Origin: Zygaena filipendulae
Lineage: Eukaryota; Arthropoda; Insecta; Lepidoptera; Zygaenidae
Direction: 5' to 3'
Assembly (NCBI GenBank): GCA_907165275.2
Contig: OU015651.1
Location: 15,460,501 to 15,524,500 of the forward strand
DNA length: 64,000 nt
Of the stretch, positions 44,801 through 54,219 are shown piece by piece. How positions within the stretch are numbered: the first letter of the stretch is position 1; each line of letters begins with the position of its first letter. Position numbers and translations under genes: made by a program. The notes under the pieces are model-generated. The model saw only the letters and a program-made list of their open reading frames with translations. It made no database searches and was not told the origin of the DNA.

Positions 44801-47800
44801 ATCCGTTAACATCCGCTTCGAGTGTAGTTTGCTAGCGTCTCAAGGTCAAGTGTATTTACCACAATATTACCCAAACTGTTAATTTTGAAAACAGTTACCA
44901 AGTAAAAACATAACTAAAAAGCGTTAATAAAGTTTTTTTTTTTTTGGGTTAATGAATGTTTTAGTGCGCGATGAATAGTTTTGTGTGCGAAAATCACCCG
45001 GCGACACTGGTTTTCATCTGTTTTCATACTAAACTAAGTTGATGTCCATGCCATAGATACGCTTAGCAAGTGGGGTTGCCTGTCGAGGATATTGAACATT
45101 TGGATTCCATTCCCCCAGCTACAACCTGGTGGCGCACAGCAAGTCGCACTCGCCGTCGGCGCTGCCGCCCGAGCCGCAGCCGCCGCGCCGCCGCACCTTC
45201 CGCTGCCCCTACTGCCACGAGCGGTTCGAGCGACGGTGGGCATCCGGCGCGCGCACACAAGCACGCACATGTGCACACGCACACGCACACGCGTACACAC
45301 ACGCCCACGTGCACACGCACACGTGCACACGCACACGTCCACGCGCACAAACACACGCCCACGTGCACACGCACACGCGCACACACACACGCACACGTGC
45401 ACACGCACACGCGCACACACACACGCACACGTTCACACGCACACGCGCACACACACACACGCCCATGTGCACACACACACGCACACGTGCACACACGCAG
45501 GCACGAGCATGTGCACGCACACACGCACGCATACGCAGGCGTCAAAATGTACATGCAGACGCACTACACAATTTTAATGCAGTTTCGCCTCCATTAATTT
45601 TGGAATCCAACGGGAATTCCAGGACAAAAGTATCCTACATTCTATTTTCAGGGATCTGCAACCCTGAAAACGTGTGTGCACAATATCATGATCATCGATT
45701 GAACCGTTATAACGTCAAAGCCTAACTAATAAACCAACTCACTTTCGCATTTATAATAGTAAAGATAAAGTTTATAAACTTGAAAGACTGACACTTCCGT
45801 TAACATATTTAGTGCCTGTACCCTGTATGTGTATGTGTGTATGTGTGTATGTGCGCGTGCGCAGCTACATGCTGGAGCGGCACACGGCGCTGGCGCACGG
45901 GCGCGCCATGGAGCGGCCGCCGCCCACGCCGCGCAACACCATGAGCAAGCTGCTCAAGGCGCAGGCGCAGGCGCGCCACCCGCCCGCCCCCGCCCCCACG
46001 CCCGCGCCGCCCGCCCCGCCCGCGCCGCGCCCGCGTAGCCCGCCCGACGCCGGTGAGACACGAAATTAAATTATCTTACATGGGGACATAGTTCCCTAGG
46101 CCCGTATTAATAGTCAGTTCTCAAGTACACGCTCAATAACATGACTACTTGATACCGTCTTAAGAACATGTGCTAATTAATAAAGTTATCTTGGGGCGGT
46201 CTCATTTGAGATTATTATTCACCATCTCATTTCAGATTATCATTCACCATCTCATTTGAGACCGACTCAAAAAACGTCAAAATAGATTGAATTCGTTCCG
46301 TTACAGTTACTGCACAAAATGCAATTTTTTAATTGAGATTGCACTTTTACCAATGATTATATCATAAAAAAAGTTTAAAACAGAATATTTAAATTCTGCA
46401 TCAAATTCTGTATAAAAAATATATTTTACTTCCAATATGGTAAAAAGAAAATGCGTTGCAATAGGCTGTATACGGCTTAGTCCCTTTGCCTGCCCACTCT
46501 TGCGAGCTAAAAAATAATAGGTATTGGCGCGCGAAATTGTAAAGTTTTTCCACTTTCCGTTTTGTCCGAATAATTTTTTTTCGAATATAACGTATAATAA
46601 CGTATATGATGGCGAAAAAACATTTTCTTGCTTAGAAAAAAGATATTCTTGGATATTTTGAAAAAATATTCGAATATAATTGAAAATAAGGATCCCTAAT
46701 GTACGTTTTTGGTAAACGATACGTCGAGAATAAATCCTCGTACTGATCAATAACATCGTAGTGCTCATATTGAGCTCACATTGATTCAAAATAATTTCAA
46801 AATCCATTTTGATTCAACAACATTAATAGTAGCACAAACTCAAGATGATCTCAAGTCCGTGTTTTACTTGACTCAGTTGATCCAGACTCATCAAACGTCA
46901 AATGATGATCTTGAGTTTGGAGTTTTGAGACCGTCTACTCAAGATGATGACCAGTTTTATACTTAAGTAACGTTTATTAATTAGAACACCATCTCACCGA
47001 TGTTCTCAAGTGAGTACGTCAAGTTGAGTAACGTTTATATACGGGCCTTAGTTTTCTATAACGATCATAGATTGCCAACTACGCTAAGGCGGCTGGTGTG
47101 TATGGTGCATCGACCACACAGCCCATAGACGCCTAATGTTTGATTTTGCGTATTGAATGCATTCTGGCAACTAGCTGAGGTAAGATGAAGCGGGGTTGCA
47201 ACGCCGTGATTGGTTAATTCAAGGCCACACGCGCTAGTTACACGCCGTGATTGGCTAATTCAAGGCCACACGCGCTAGTTACACGCGCCGCGAAACGTTG
47301 GAAAGAAATAGATTAATTTACGCAACGGGAAAGAATGAGACGGCACGATAGTTTGAGTACTTTGTTTTAAAACCACGACCAGTGAACCGTGAACTCCGTA
47401 CTTGCGAAGAAATTTGTTGATTTCCTTGTTTCTCATAAACAAATAAAGATAATAGTTACTTACAAGTGAAATGTTATCCCATCTTTCTCCATATTAGATA
47501 TGTTGCTTTTTTTACCGCACCATTTAATGCTACACTGAGGCATTTTGAGTTTTTTTTAGCACTTCCTTTATGCACTCCGATCGTGTTGACAGGTCACAGT
47601 AGTGGTCGACACTGATTGAGTATTTCCGCGCGGACATTTATATCGGAACTATAAGTCAGATGTGTTGACAGGAGCCATTCGCCTGTTATTAGGCGTCTAT
47701 GGGCTGTGTGGTCGATGGTATGGTGTGTATGTTGGCAGAGGCGCACGTCAAGGACGACCCGAGCCCGGAGCGGCTCGCGGCGCCGCCCACGCCGCACAAG

Positions 47801-48404
47801 CCGCCGCCGCAGCTCGGTGAGTCGCGTGAGTCGCCGGCAGGTATACACTATACACTTGATAACTTCACCATGTACCTCGTGTCTAAGTTTTTGGGACGGG
47901 AATCGATGATTGTGGTTTTTATGTCGATGTATTGTGTTTTTAATTTACGGTGCATAGGAAAGTCGACGACTTTTAAAAATCAAAATTCTAATAATCCGTC
48001 AGTTGGAAAATAAAAAAAATAATGGACACAATTTTTTTACATTATCAAATTAATGTATATAGAGCGTTAAAGTTTAGGGTAGGAGCCCATGACGTCATTA
48101 ACCGCTACAAGTCCTCTCTACAATAAAGTGTAATAAAGTTCTTTAAATAAAATAAATAAATAAATATTACTAGTACTAGGTAAAGAAGCGACACCCCCCC
48201 CCGCCCCCGCTCGCCCCGCCGCGCGGTAGCGGCGAGCCCAGAGGCGATAGCGGTGCGGCGTGGGGAGGGCGCAGTCGGTTCGCGTGTGGAGTGTCGGGCT
48301 ATTGTGCTGTTACAGTATCGTCGTCGAGCCTGGTGTCGGTGGCCGGCTCCTGGTCCACGCCCTTCGCCGCCGAGTTCGCGCTGCGCAACGAGTTCCAGCA
48401 CTGA
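38821..48404 (+). CDS. ZAD C2H2 zinc-finger protein (10 exons, 613 residues)
   Basis: Exons: 38821-39389, 39859-39987, 40936-41186, 41762-41881, 43754-43854, 44503-44702, 45119-45235, 45865-46052, 47739-47816, 48316-48404. All ten junctions have GT/AG sites and matching phase. The N-terminal ZAD domain (about residues 34-120) has zinc ligands in CILC (36, 39) and CKSC (85, 88); ZADs dimerise insect zinc-finger proteins. A Lys-rich segment at about 158-185 should act as a nuclear signal. Eight fingers follow. The first ([11 protein letters not shown]-x4-H, exon 2) is irregular. Then come [48 protein letters not shown] and CPYCHERF, some split across exon joins. The C-terminal tail is Pro/Ala-rich and ends LRNEFQH. 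Start: ATGATG at 38821; an in-frame GTG lies just upstream. Orthologue not identified. It is probably a sequence-specific DNA-binding regulator. Confidence 0.9.
39650..39765 (+). repeat. CTAGCTG-family fragment in intron 1 of the zinc-finger gene
   Basis: GTAGCTGTCCCGCGACGTTC, then directly the 3' words ATTGGTTCAGTAGTTTTTG and CTTTATAATATTAGTATAG; the middle is deleted. Confidence 0.55.
40567..40819. repeat. MITE family L, palindromic, in intron 2
   Basis: Arms pair CGGATTCACAGTGATGTATG with its inverse, and ACACTGGACGATGGACC with GGTCCGTTGTCCGGTG. A second internal pair (GCTTGTATACTTCCG / CGTATACACACATTC) suggests two overlapping hairpins. About 250 bp. Confidence 0.7.
41290..41508 (+). repeat. 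SINE family H, best copy, in intron 3
   Basis: About 220 bp from GTGCCCGGCTGGCTAGCTAC through GGTGTGTTCCGGCAGCCCCG to the 3' end TTTGCCCCCTATGACTT(A)9. The tail form and partial copies elsewhere support a SINE; I did not find clear pol III boxes. Confidence 0.65.
42061..42372 (+). repeat. MITE family A copy 3, uninterrupted
   Basis: Runs from ATGTTGACAACTTTTGAAAA to CAAAACGGACAAAAAAAATAG. It contains GTGACGTCACTTACCGCTAC and TAGTGACGTCACGCGAAATT, facing CRE-like TGACGTCA motifs present in every copy. Reference form for the interrupted copies. Confidence 0.75.
42932..43168 (+). repeat. MITE family D copy 2, shortest form, 237 bp
   Basis: 30-bp terminal inverted repeats; flanked by ATCTGTGG at 42924-42931 and 43169-43176. 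Inside are two near-identical units, ACGCCGTGATTGG(T/C)TAATTCA, separated by GGCCACACGCGCTAG. Confidence 0.85.
43885..44035 (+). repeat. CTAGCTG-family repeat just after exon 5
   Basis: Fragment beginning AAACTACAAGCTGTTTCCTT about 30 bp past the exon 5 donor, ending AGTTAGGGCGTGAAGGCGTAA. Confidence 0.55.
44165..44343 (-). repeat. CTAGCTG-family repeat, good copy
   Basis: Minus sense, from ATCCTATTAATATTATAAAT to CGGGGCACAGCTAGT, with almost no drift from the 63130 and 52660 copies: a young subfamily. Confidence 0.75.
45242..45545. repeat. Alternating purine-pyrimidine tract (ACACGC)n, about 300 bp
   Basis: Compound CA/CG repeat starting about 6 bp after the exon 7 donor of the zinc-finger gene. 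It is almost pure alternating purine-pyrimidine, so left-handed DNA is plausible under supercoiling. The long frames on both strands are artefacts of the repeat. Confidence 0.95.
45590..45765 (+). repeat. CTAGCTG-family repeat, 5'-truncated
   Basis: Starts within the element at CCATTAATTTTGGAATCCAA and keeps the 3' end CATTTATAATAGTAAAGATAA. Confidence 0.55.
46098..47050. repeat. MITE family J, about 950 bp, in intron 8
   Basis: Ends AGGCCCGTATTAATAG and ATATACGGGCCT are inverted. Further in, TGTGCTAATTAATAAA pairs with TTTATTAATTAGAACA. It contains three tandem 25-bp units (ATTCACCATCTCATTTCAG) at 46205-46262. The AT-rich middle (46300-46810) carries a 166-residue minus-strand frame without recognisable domains, not accepted as a gene. 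Confidence 0.65.
47108..47717 (+). repeat. MITE family D copy 3, long form, 610 bp
   Basis: Same 30-bp ends as the other copies, flanked by GTATGGTG at 47100-47107 and 47718-47725. About 370 bp of extra interior (47263-47632) is absent from copies 1 and 2. It lies only 21 bp upstream of exon 9 of the zinc-finger gene. Confidence 0.85.
47961..48115 (+). repeat. MITE family A copy 4, truncated
   Basis: Begins GTCGACGACTTTTAAAAATC and stops after AACCGCTACAAGTCC; the right half is missing. Intron 9. Confidence 0.65.
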
Positions 48405-48790
48405 CGCGCCCACCGCCCACCGCCCACCGCTCGTCGCCCATCGCCCATCGCCCACAGACATATTGTTATCTAACTCCCCCTGGGTACCTTAGCTGCAACT
48501 GCAGCTGCAGCGCATAAAAGAGACGTGTGAATTTAGTGCCTATTCACATGTACATTACATTGTACAGTCTACAGTTATTGAAGGCGTTTGGTCCATTTTA
48601 TTAACCTCTGTTGAATTTCGATTTTGAACTAGTATCGAACTATACTTACATTGAACTTGAGCGTCGGAACCAATTTGACGATAAATTCACTCCGTTATGA
48701 AAGAGAACAAGAAAAGCATCGATCGAAAATGTAGCAAAGGACTTTAATAGAGTGTAGAGGTAGACGGAGAATGTTCATCTACGATACATT

Positions 48791-48984
48791 GCCAACCCAC
48801 ACGACGCGGTGCGGCCACACGGGCAGGGCGGCGCCGCAGCAGCGACCAAAGAGTAAAGTTTACCCAACGATTCGTCCGACAGGCTGTATATCGAAGTATC
48901 GATATTTTTTTTTCGATACATCAATCTCCGATATTGATATAGGTGTTTAAAAATATCGAGCCACACCGCACCGTGTGGGTTGGC
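48791..48984. repeat. MITE family K, 194 bp
   Basis: Ends GCCAACCCACACGACGCGGT and the imperfect inverse CACCGCACCGTGTGGGTTGG, downstream of the zinc-finger stop codon. It may lie inside the 3' UTR. Confidence 0.75.
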
Positions 48985-49005
48985 TCATAGGTAGTGATTT
49001 AGAAA

Positions 49006-49011
49006 AATAAA
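49006..49011 (+). terminator. Candidate poly(A) signal of the zinc-finger gene
   Basis: AATAAA about 600 bp past the stop codon; earlier close variants exist, so the end is not fixed. Confidence 0.3.
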
Positions 49012-49379
49012 GATAATTTTAATTTTTAATAAAGAATTCTACGTTTTCTAGATACTTAGTGTAGATGTATTATCTATGTTACACTTACTTTATAATATAT
49101 TAATAAATGTATTTACCTTGTATTTGCAATATTGTTAATTCCTTTAGTCGTAGGTACTTGTTAAATTAAGATAGGAATATTTTTATACTTTCTGCAACAG
49201 CGACTGATGATAACAAAATATAGGAGCACTGGTATATTGTTATGCTCCCTATGTATAAAATTAACTTTAATTAAAATATCGCATCACACCATGTAGTTTT
49301 AATCCCCTATCAATTTTTTTTATCTACAATCCCCTATTTGTTCTAAACCTTTCTAAAATTTTTGAGTAGGTTATTTCGT

Positions 49380-49570
49380 TTTGACTTTGGCGCCAAGACT
49401 ATCCTCCATATTCCATTCAGGCGCTCGGCTCGCCGGAAATCGTCGGCCATTTACCAAAGGATATAGAATAATATTTCGGAACGATTACAGCTGACATTGA
49501 CAGCGGATTTCTTCATTCTTGGACATAAGTCTAGTTAATTAATTTGTGATTCTTGGCCTTGCAGTTATCC
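49380..49570 (+). promoter_or_regulatory. Possible promoter / 5' UTR of the acetyltransferase gene
   Basis: A GC-richer patch with GGCGCCAAGACTATCC and GCTCGCCGGAAATCGTCGGC, then AGTTATCCAAAAGTAAGTAG with a possible donor. It lies 600-800 bp upstream of the start codon at 50173. Weak evidence. Confidence 0.25.
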
Positions 49571-49785
49571 AAAAGTAAGTAGTTAATTTGTGCCACAAAT
49601 TCACTTTTCCCAGGCAGAGTCAGATTATTTGCTCAGTGAAAAGAGTTTTCCAGTGGTTTTTCATCAATGGTTCAAGAAATGGATTTTAGTTTGAATTTGA
49701 TTCTAATTTGAATTAAAAAGATATCAACATAATATTATTATATACTTATCGATATTATTGTTTAGGCAATAATTTAATCTGCGCC

Positions 49786-49809
49786 CTCAGACGAAATATT
49801 TCGTCTGAG
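49786..49809. repeat. Perfect 24-bp palindrome between 10-bp direct repeats
   Basis: CTCAGACGAAAT is followed immediately by its exact inverse complement. TCTGCGCCCT stands on both sides (49778-49787 and 49810-49819), the left one overlapping the palindrome by two bases. Confidence 0.95.
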
Positions 49810-50172
49810 TCTGCGCCCTGCGGTGTTATAACGAATATTAAATTAAATCCACGTAGATAAGTACCTACCTATTTTATTAATGGCACAAATTAACTTAATT
49901 TTTATGGGTGTGTATTTTTGATTTAAGCAAAACCAAAATAAATTATTGCCAAATAATTACAATAATGAAAAAAAAAATTGAGTTGTGACTAAGTACCTAT
50001 AGTAGGTAGGTATTTAGCCTTTTATATTTTTTGTTATAATGCAGGTTCAATTTTTCTATCGAGGTTCAGAACCCTAAAAATTCAGCTACGCCTAAGTTAG
50101 TACCTACAAGAGTGTTAAGAGTGTGGTAAATTTGCAGATTTTAAGATTTGCTTTAAAAGAGAAATTTGAAAA

Positions 50173-51588
50173 ATGTCTTCTATGAAATATAAGGATGATG
50201 AGATCCAAATACGTGGTGCTAGAAGGGAAGACATGATCACAGTTGCTGGAATGATACAGGTGCAATATTCTTTTCTTCTTATTCTCTTCATCCACTGAAG
50301 ATACCTGAACCAACTACAGTTGGTCATGCTAATCTGCAGTAGATACACACTTAATACTTAAGCATTACCCCTCTGTACTTTCAGGAGCTGGCTGATTTTG
50401 AAAAGATGTCTAATGGTCCACAAATATCTGCAAATGGTGTGTGAAATCCTTTCTATTAATAATGCAAATGTGAGTTTAGTTGTTTGGTTTACCATTACGC
50501 CTTAACTACTCAACCGATCAGCATGAATTTTTGCATACACATTTTTAGAGGTACAGAGAACTTGAGTATTTTTCATCCTGGAATTCCTGCAAGAGGTATG
50601 AAATTAAGACCAGTGAAACTGCAGGGAACAGCTAGTTAATAATATACTTAAATAAAATAGGTACATAAGATTCTCAACTATCACAAACACAGATCCATTG
50701 TTGCAAACTCATCATGTGTGTGTGAAGAAAAACTTGTGTATACAATTTCCAGAGCTGGAACGTGATGGTTTCGAGTCCCAACCACCTGCATTTCGGTGCA
50801 AAGTCGCCGAGTTGACCAACAAGACCACTGACCCCATAGTGGGGTATGCGCTGTACTTCCCCACATACTCGACATGGGAGGGGCGAGCCATGTTGCTCGA
50901 GGACCTGTACGTGAGGCCGAGCCAGCGCCGGCGCGGTGTCGGGGAGAGACTCTTTGATGCTGTGACTGAGGTGAGACAGTAAAATTTTAATTTAATTATT
51001 CGGGTCAACAATAGGAGTTCAATTAGAAACTTTGAGGCATTTAAATTTATCACATTAATTATTATAAGCTTTCAAAAGTGCTTGTTACTTATACCAGAAC
51101 TAGCCATAAGTACCGATATTGTTAAGAGACTAACTGTTTCCACCGCATTTTCACTCTCGATCCCTTTAGAAACTGAATCAGGATGAGAATTATGTCTTGT
51201 AACTATATTTATATGACATGTGGCACAGTGACCTTGGCAACCTTTCTACCCAATTTTTTGCCTAGTTGCCTACCTACTAACAATAGTAATAAGTAAAATT
51301 TGTACCTACTAACACACTGGACTAATACGTCTGAAAATAAAGAGATTTTATTTTTTTATTTTTTAGCTCGTGTTAATTTCTGGGAATATTTCAAGGTCAA
51401 CAATCATTATTTTTCTCTTTCCCCAGGAAGCCTTATCTACGGGATGTTCACGTGTGGACTTCCACGTGTTGGAGTGGAATGAAGCGCGCTCCTTCTATGA
51501 AAGGAAAGGTGCCGTCAATCTGTCCAGCGCGGAGCAGTGGTGCCTCTACCGGCTGGCTGGCGAGGCTTTGAAGAAGGGGAGAAAATGA
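50173..51588 (+). CDS. GNAT-family diamine acetyltransferase-like protein (SSAT-like), 172 residues
   Basis: Exons 50173-50259, 50385-50436, 50753-50970, 51427-51588; phases 0, 1, 0 match and sum to 519 nt. The protein starts MSSMKYKDDEIQIRGARRED and keeps the SSAT order: IRxAxxED strand, MIQELADFEKM helix, AFRCKVAE, GYALYFPTYSTWEGR, then the acetyl-CoA loop LLEDLYVRPSQRRRGVGERL. It ends with VDFHVLEWNEARSFYERKGA and EQWCLYRL. This is the architecture and length of spermidine/spermine or thialysine N-acetyltransferases, cytosolic enzymes that move acetyl from CoA to a diamine. Which substrate it uses cannot be told from the sequence. A near-terminal AATAAA is present. Gene intact, no oddity. 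Confidence 0.93.
50460..50635 (-). repeat. CTAGCTG-family repeat in intron 2 of the acetyltransferase gene
   Basis: Minus-sense copy ending CAGGGAACAGCTAGTT; starts TGCAAATGTGAGTTTAGTTG. Confidence 0.6.
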
Positions 51589-51769
51589 CCCACGATGGCT
51601 GAATAACACAAGTTTCTTTGCTTCATAATATATGTATATAATTTTAAAAAGAATTGTTGTCATTGTGTTTAAACAAGGAACGCACAGAATACAATTTTTT
51701 TTGTACACAATCTGTGTTTACGACATTCTGTGATAATATTATACTATATTTCTATCATTTTTTTTTTCT

Positions 51770-51775
51770 AATAAA
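51770..51775 (+). terminator. Poly(A) signal of the acetyltransferase gene
   Basis: AATAAA 182 bp past the stop codon, after a T-rich run. Confidence 0.5.
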
Positions 51776-52101
51776 TGATTGAAATACATTTGTTCTATAA
51801 TTAATTATTTTTAACATAAAATATAACTATTTAGGCACGAATATTTACACTATAACAATAATAAATGCCATTTAAACTAGCTCTCATTGGAACATTGTCC
51901 CGTCATCGTTTGCCATTATAACTAGGTATATTACAAGCTTAATAATATGTATTGGCATTTTATTATTATGGCATGTAGGAATACTGTTTCAATATTTTCT
52001 ACACCTATTTACAAATTATATTCATACCTTCAGGTATACAGGTGTCTTACTTAAGAGCTACTAAAGTTGAAACTATAGCCTTATTTTAGTCTCGCTTCTT
52101 T

Positions 52102-52325
52102 AGGGAAATTATGTAACTTTTGTTGCTATAATTTTTCGATTTCAATCCAAAACAGCGGTTTTGTATTGTTATTACAATTGATCATGTTTAGACAGCTTTA
52201 ATTTATGAAATATGTTTATTTTGGTTGATTAATATATATTTTAAGTGTCAAAACGTGTATATTGTAATAGCGAAACTGATAGCAACCGAAAAATTATAGC
52301 AACAAAGGTTACATAATTTAGCCTT
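52102..52325 (+). repeat. MITE family E copy 2
   Basis: AAATTATGTAACTTTTGTTG at the left and CAACAAAGGTTACATAATTT at the right; centre ATCATGTTTAGACAGCTTTA is shared with copies 1 and 3. Confidence 0.7.
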
Positions 52326-52659
52326 CCTGTATTTATTGCTGGGCAAATGGCAAGATTCTCTCTACCTCCTTTAAATTCAACGGGCCTAAAATGGCACTCA
52401 GCCCGCCTCGTTAAATACTTCTGCACATACCGCAGGTAGGTACTTTTCAGATTCAAATTAAAATTCGCGGTTGGAGCCAATAGCATAAAAGCGTGCAGAC
52501 AGCACCCATCACTACTACCCATCACTACTGGTGATGTCTATTCTATGAATAGGTTAGTTTTCGCGAGTTTTCCATCGGTTTTTCTGGTTCTTGGCAGGTT
52601 TCACTAGTTTCACGTCTTTTATGGCGCAAGTTTTGCATTAGGTTATACCTAGTAATTCT

Positions 52660-52835
52660 ACTAATATTATAAACGTGAAAGTGTGAATGTTTGAATGTTT
52701 GTTACTCAACCACGCAAAAACGGCTGAACGGATTTGGATGAAATTTGGCATGCAGAAGGACATAGGGTACTTTTTATCCCGGAATTCCCGCGGGAACTCC
52801 AAAATTACCGCGGGGAAACCGCGGGGCACAGCTAG
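52660..52835 (-). repeat. CTAGCTG-family repeat, good copy
   Basis: From TCTACTAATATTATAAACGT to CGCGGGGCACAGCTAGTA, very close to the 44165 and 63130 copies. Confidence 0.75.
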
Positions 52836-53150
52836 TATACCTAACAAAAAATAAATTCAGACATCGAAATTCACATCAACACAAAACACATGAAACACAA
52901 AACAATCACGTTGAGTTGAACGAAACTTCCACAAAGGAATATTTTTGAGTTTTAGGGATAGAGAGAAGTACCTGCCTACCTAGAAATGTTTAGAGGACCC
53001 TAAAGTCCAACAGTCTTAACGCCTATTTTTTGTATGGAAATAATCTAAACAACGAAGGGTGTAAATCGAAACCCATTTTTTATTGATTGTACCTAAGCTA
53101 CGTGAACCCAAGATTTATGTTCTATCTATTTTTCTTCTATCATTAGCCTG

Positions 53151-53343
53151 CACAGCGCCCACGTCATCTACAGTGGTCGGCTTAGAAAGACGTCCTTCGC
53201 GCGAACTTATCAGTGATATTGCTTCGACCACGCTTAAACTCGATAAACCAGTTAGGTATAACCAGTGGCAAGAGATGGGGCTTAACCAAATAGCCTCTAT
53301 CCTCCAAAGATATGGAAAACAATTGAATAAAACTTGCAACTGA
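53151..53343 (+). CDS. Unassigned exon-like open stretch (possible terminal exon)
   Basis: A strong polypyrimidine tract and acceptor (TTTTTCTTCTATCATTAG|CC) precede a frame that stays open for 63 codons to TGA at 53341-53343. The product ends NQWQEMGLNQIASILQRYGK..NKTCN; it has two amphipathic-looking helices and looks protein-like. There is no usable ATG: the apparent signal peptide upstream is only the translated pyrimidine tract, with a TTG start. If real, it is the last exon of a plus-strand gene whose earlier exons I could not find. I recognise no family. Confidence 0.35.
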
Positions 53344-53595
53344 TTCTATTCAATCGTAAGGATATAGCACCTTGGTATTAGAGTAGCACCTTCAGAGGCA
53401 TATCGCTGTATGTATTACAGGATGTACCTACACAGAGGGTTTAAGGCTTTTTTGAGCAACTCAGTTCGACTCTGAATAGCAGGGGTCACGACTGTCTCCC
53501 GGCGAGACATGCGTACTCTAAACATTGCAAATTGTTTTTGTAAAAAAATTTCACGATCTTCCAAAAATTTACAATAAAAAGGAAAAAAAGCAGTA

Positions 53596-53770
53596 GGATG
53601 TAACTTTTGTTGCTATGATATTTCAGTTAGAAAATTTGCGATTTTGTGATTAATTAATCATGTTTAGACAGCTTCAAACTTTGAAGTAGGTATGTTTAGA
53701 TAAGTACTTTCATTGATTGCTAAATATTGTAGGTGTCAAAACGTGCATATTGTAATCGTAAAACCGCAAC
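53596..53770 (+). repeat. MITE family E copy 3, right end missing
   Basis: GGATGTAACTTTTGTTGCTA on the left; it ends in ATTGTAATCGTAAAACCGC without the inverted terminus. Confidence 0.6.
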
Positions 53771-53856
53771 ATTACCTAAACCTAAGTTATAAACTTATAA
53801 GAAAGTGGAAGCCAAACAAACGATGTGTACATGCTACGTTACTAATAACTATAGGT

Positions 53857-54212
53857 ATACAACGTGTTAATGAATTAACTGAAAACCTGATACACCCCGT
53901 TTAAAAAAATAAACAATAATATGATTAAAACATATTTTATGTCGAAAAAATTTATACTTTATAAGTTATTCAACATTAGTTTGGAGGTGACCTATCTACG
54001 AGATTCCAAGCGCTACGCCCGCGCCTACCGGTTCGAATTTTTTTGCTGCGGGCGGCGTAGTGCCAAATAGATATTGTATTATAAATAATTTAGACATAGG
54101 CTAATACAAATGAAAAAATATAACCTATATTAAAACATAGTGCGATCAATTCGCAAGTTGATTCTGAGCAAACTACTTTTTAGTTTTCAGTTAATTCATT
54201 AACACGTTGTAT
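53857..54212. repeat. MITE family C copy 2
   Basis: TATACAACGTGTTAATGAAT to CATTAACACGTTGTATA, about 19 bp of perfect inverted repeat at the tips. Confidence 0.85.
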
Positions 54213-54219
54213 ATAGCGG

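Noticed and set aside
45063..45725. Long frames on both strands over the CA/CG repeat
   Set aside because: Product of the 6-bp repeat; only the first 117 bp on the plus strand (45119-45235) is a real exon.
46307..46807. 166-residue minus-strand frame
   Set aside because: AT-rich, rich in Ile/Phe/Tyr/Lys as expected from composition, inside MITE J, no domain.
53083..53150. Signal peptide for the 53.1 kb frame
   Set aside because: It has no ATG (TTG start), and the hydrophobic run is the translation of a polypyrimidine tract ending in ATTAG.
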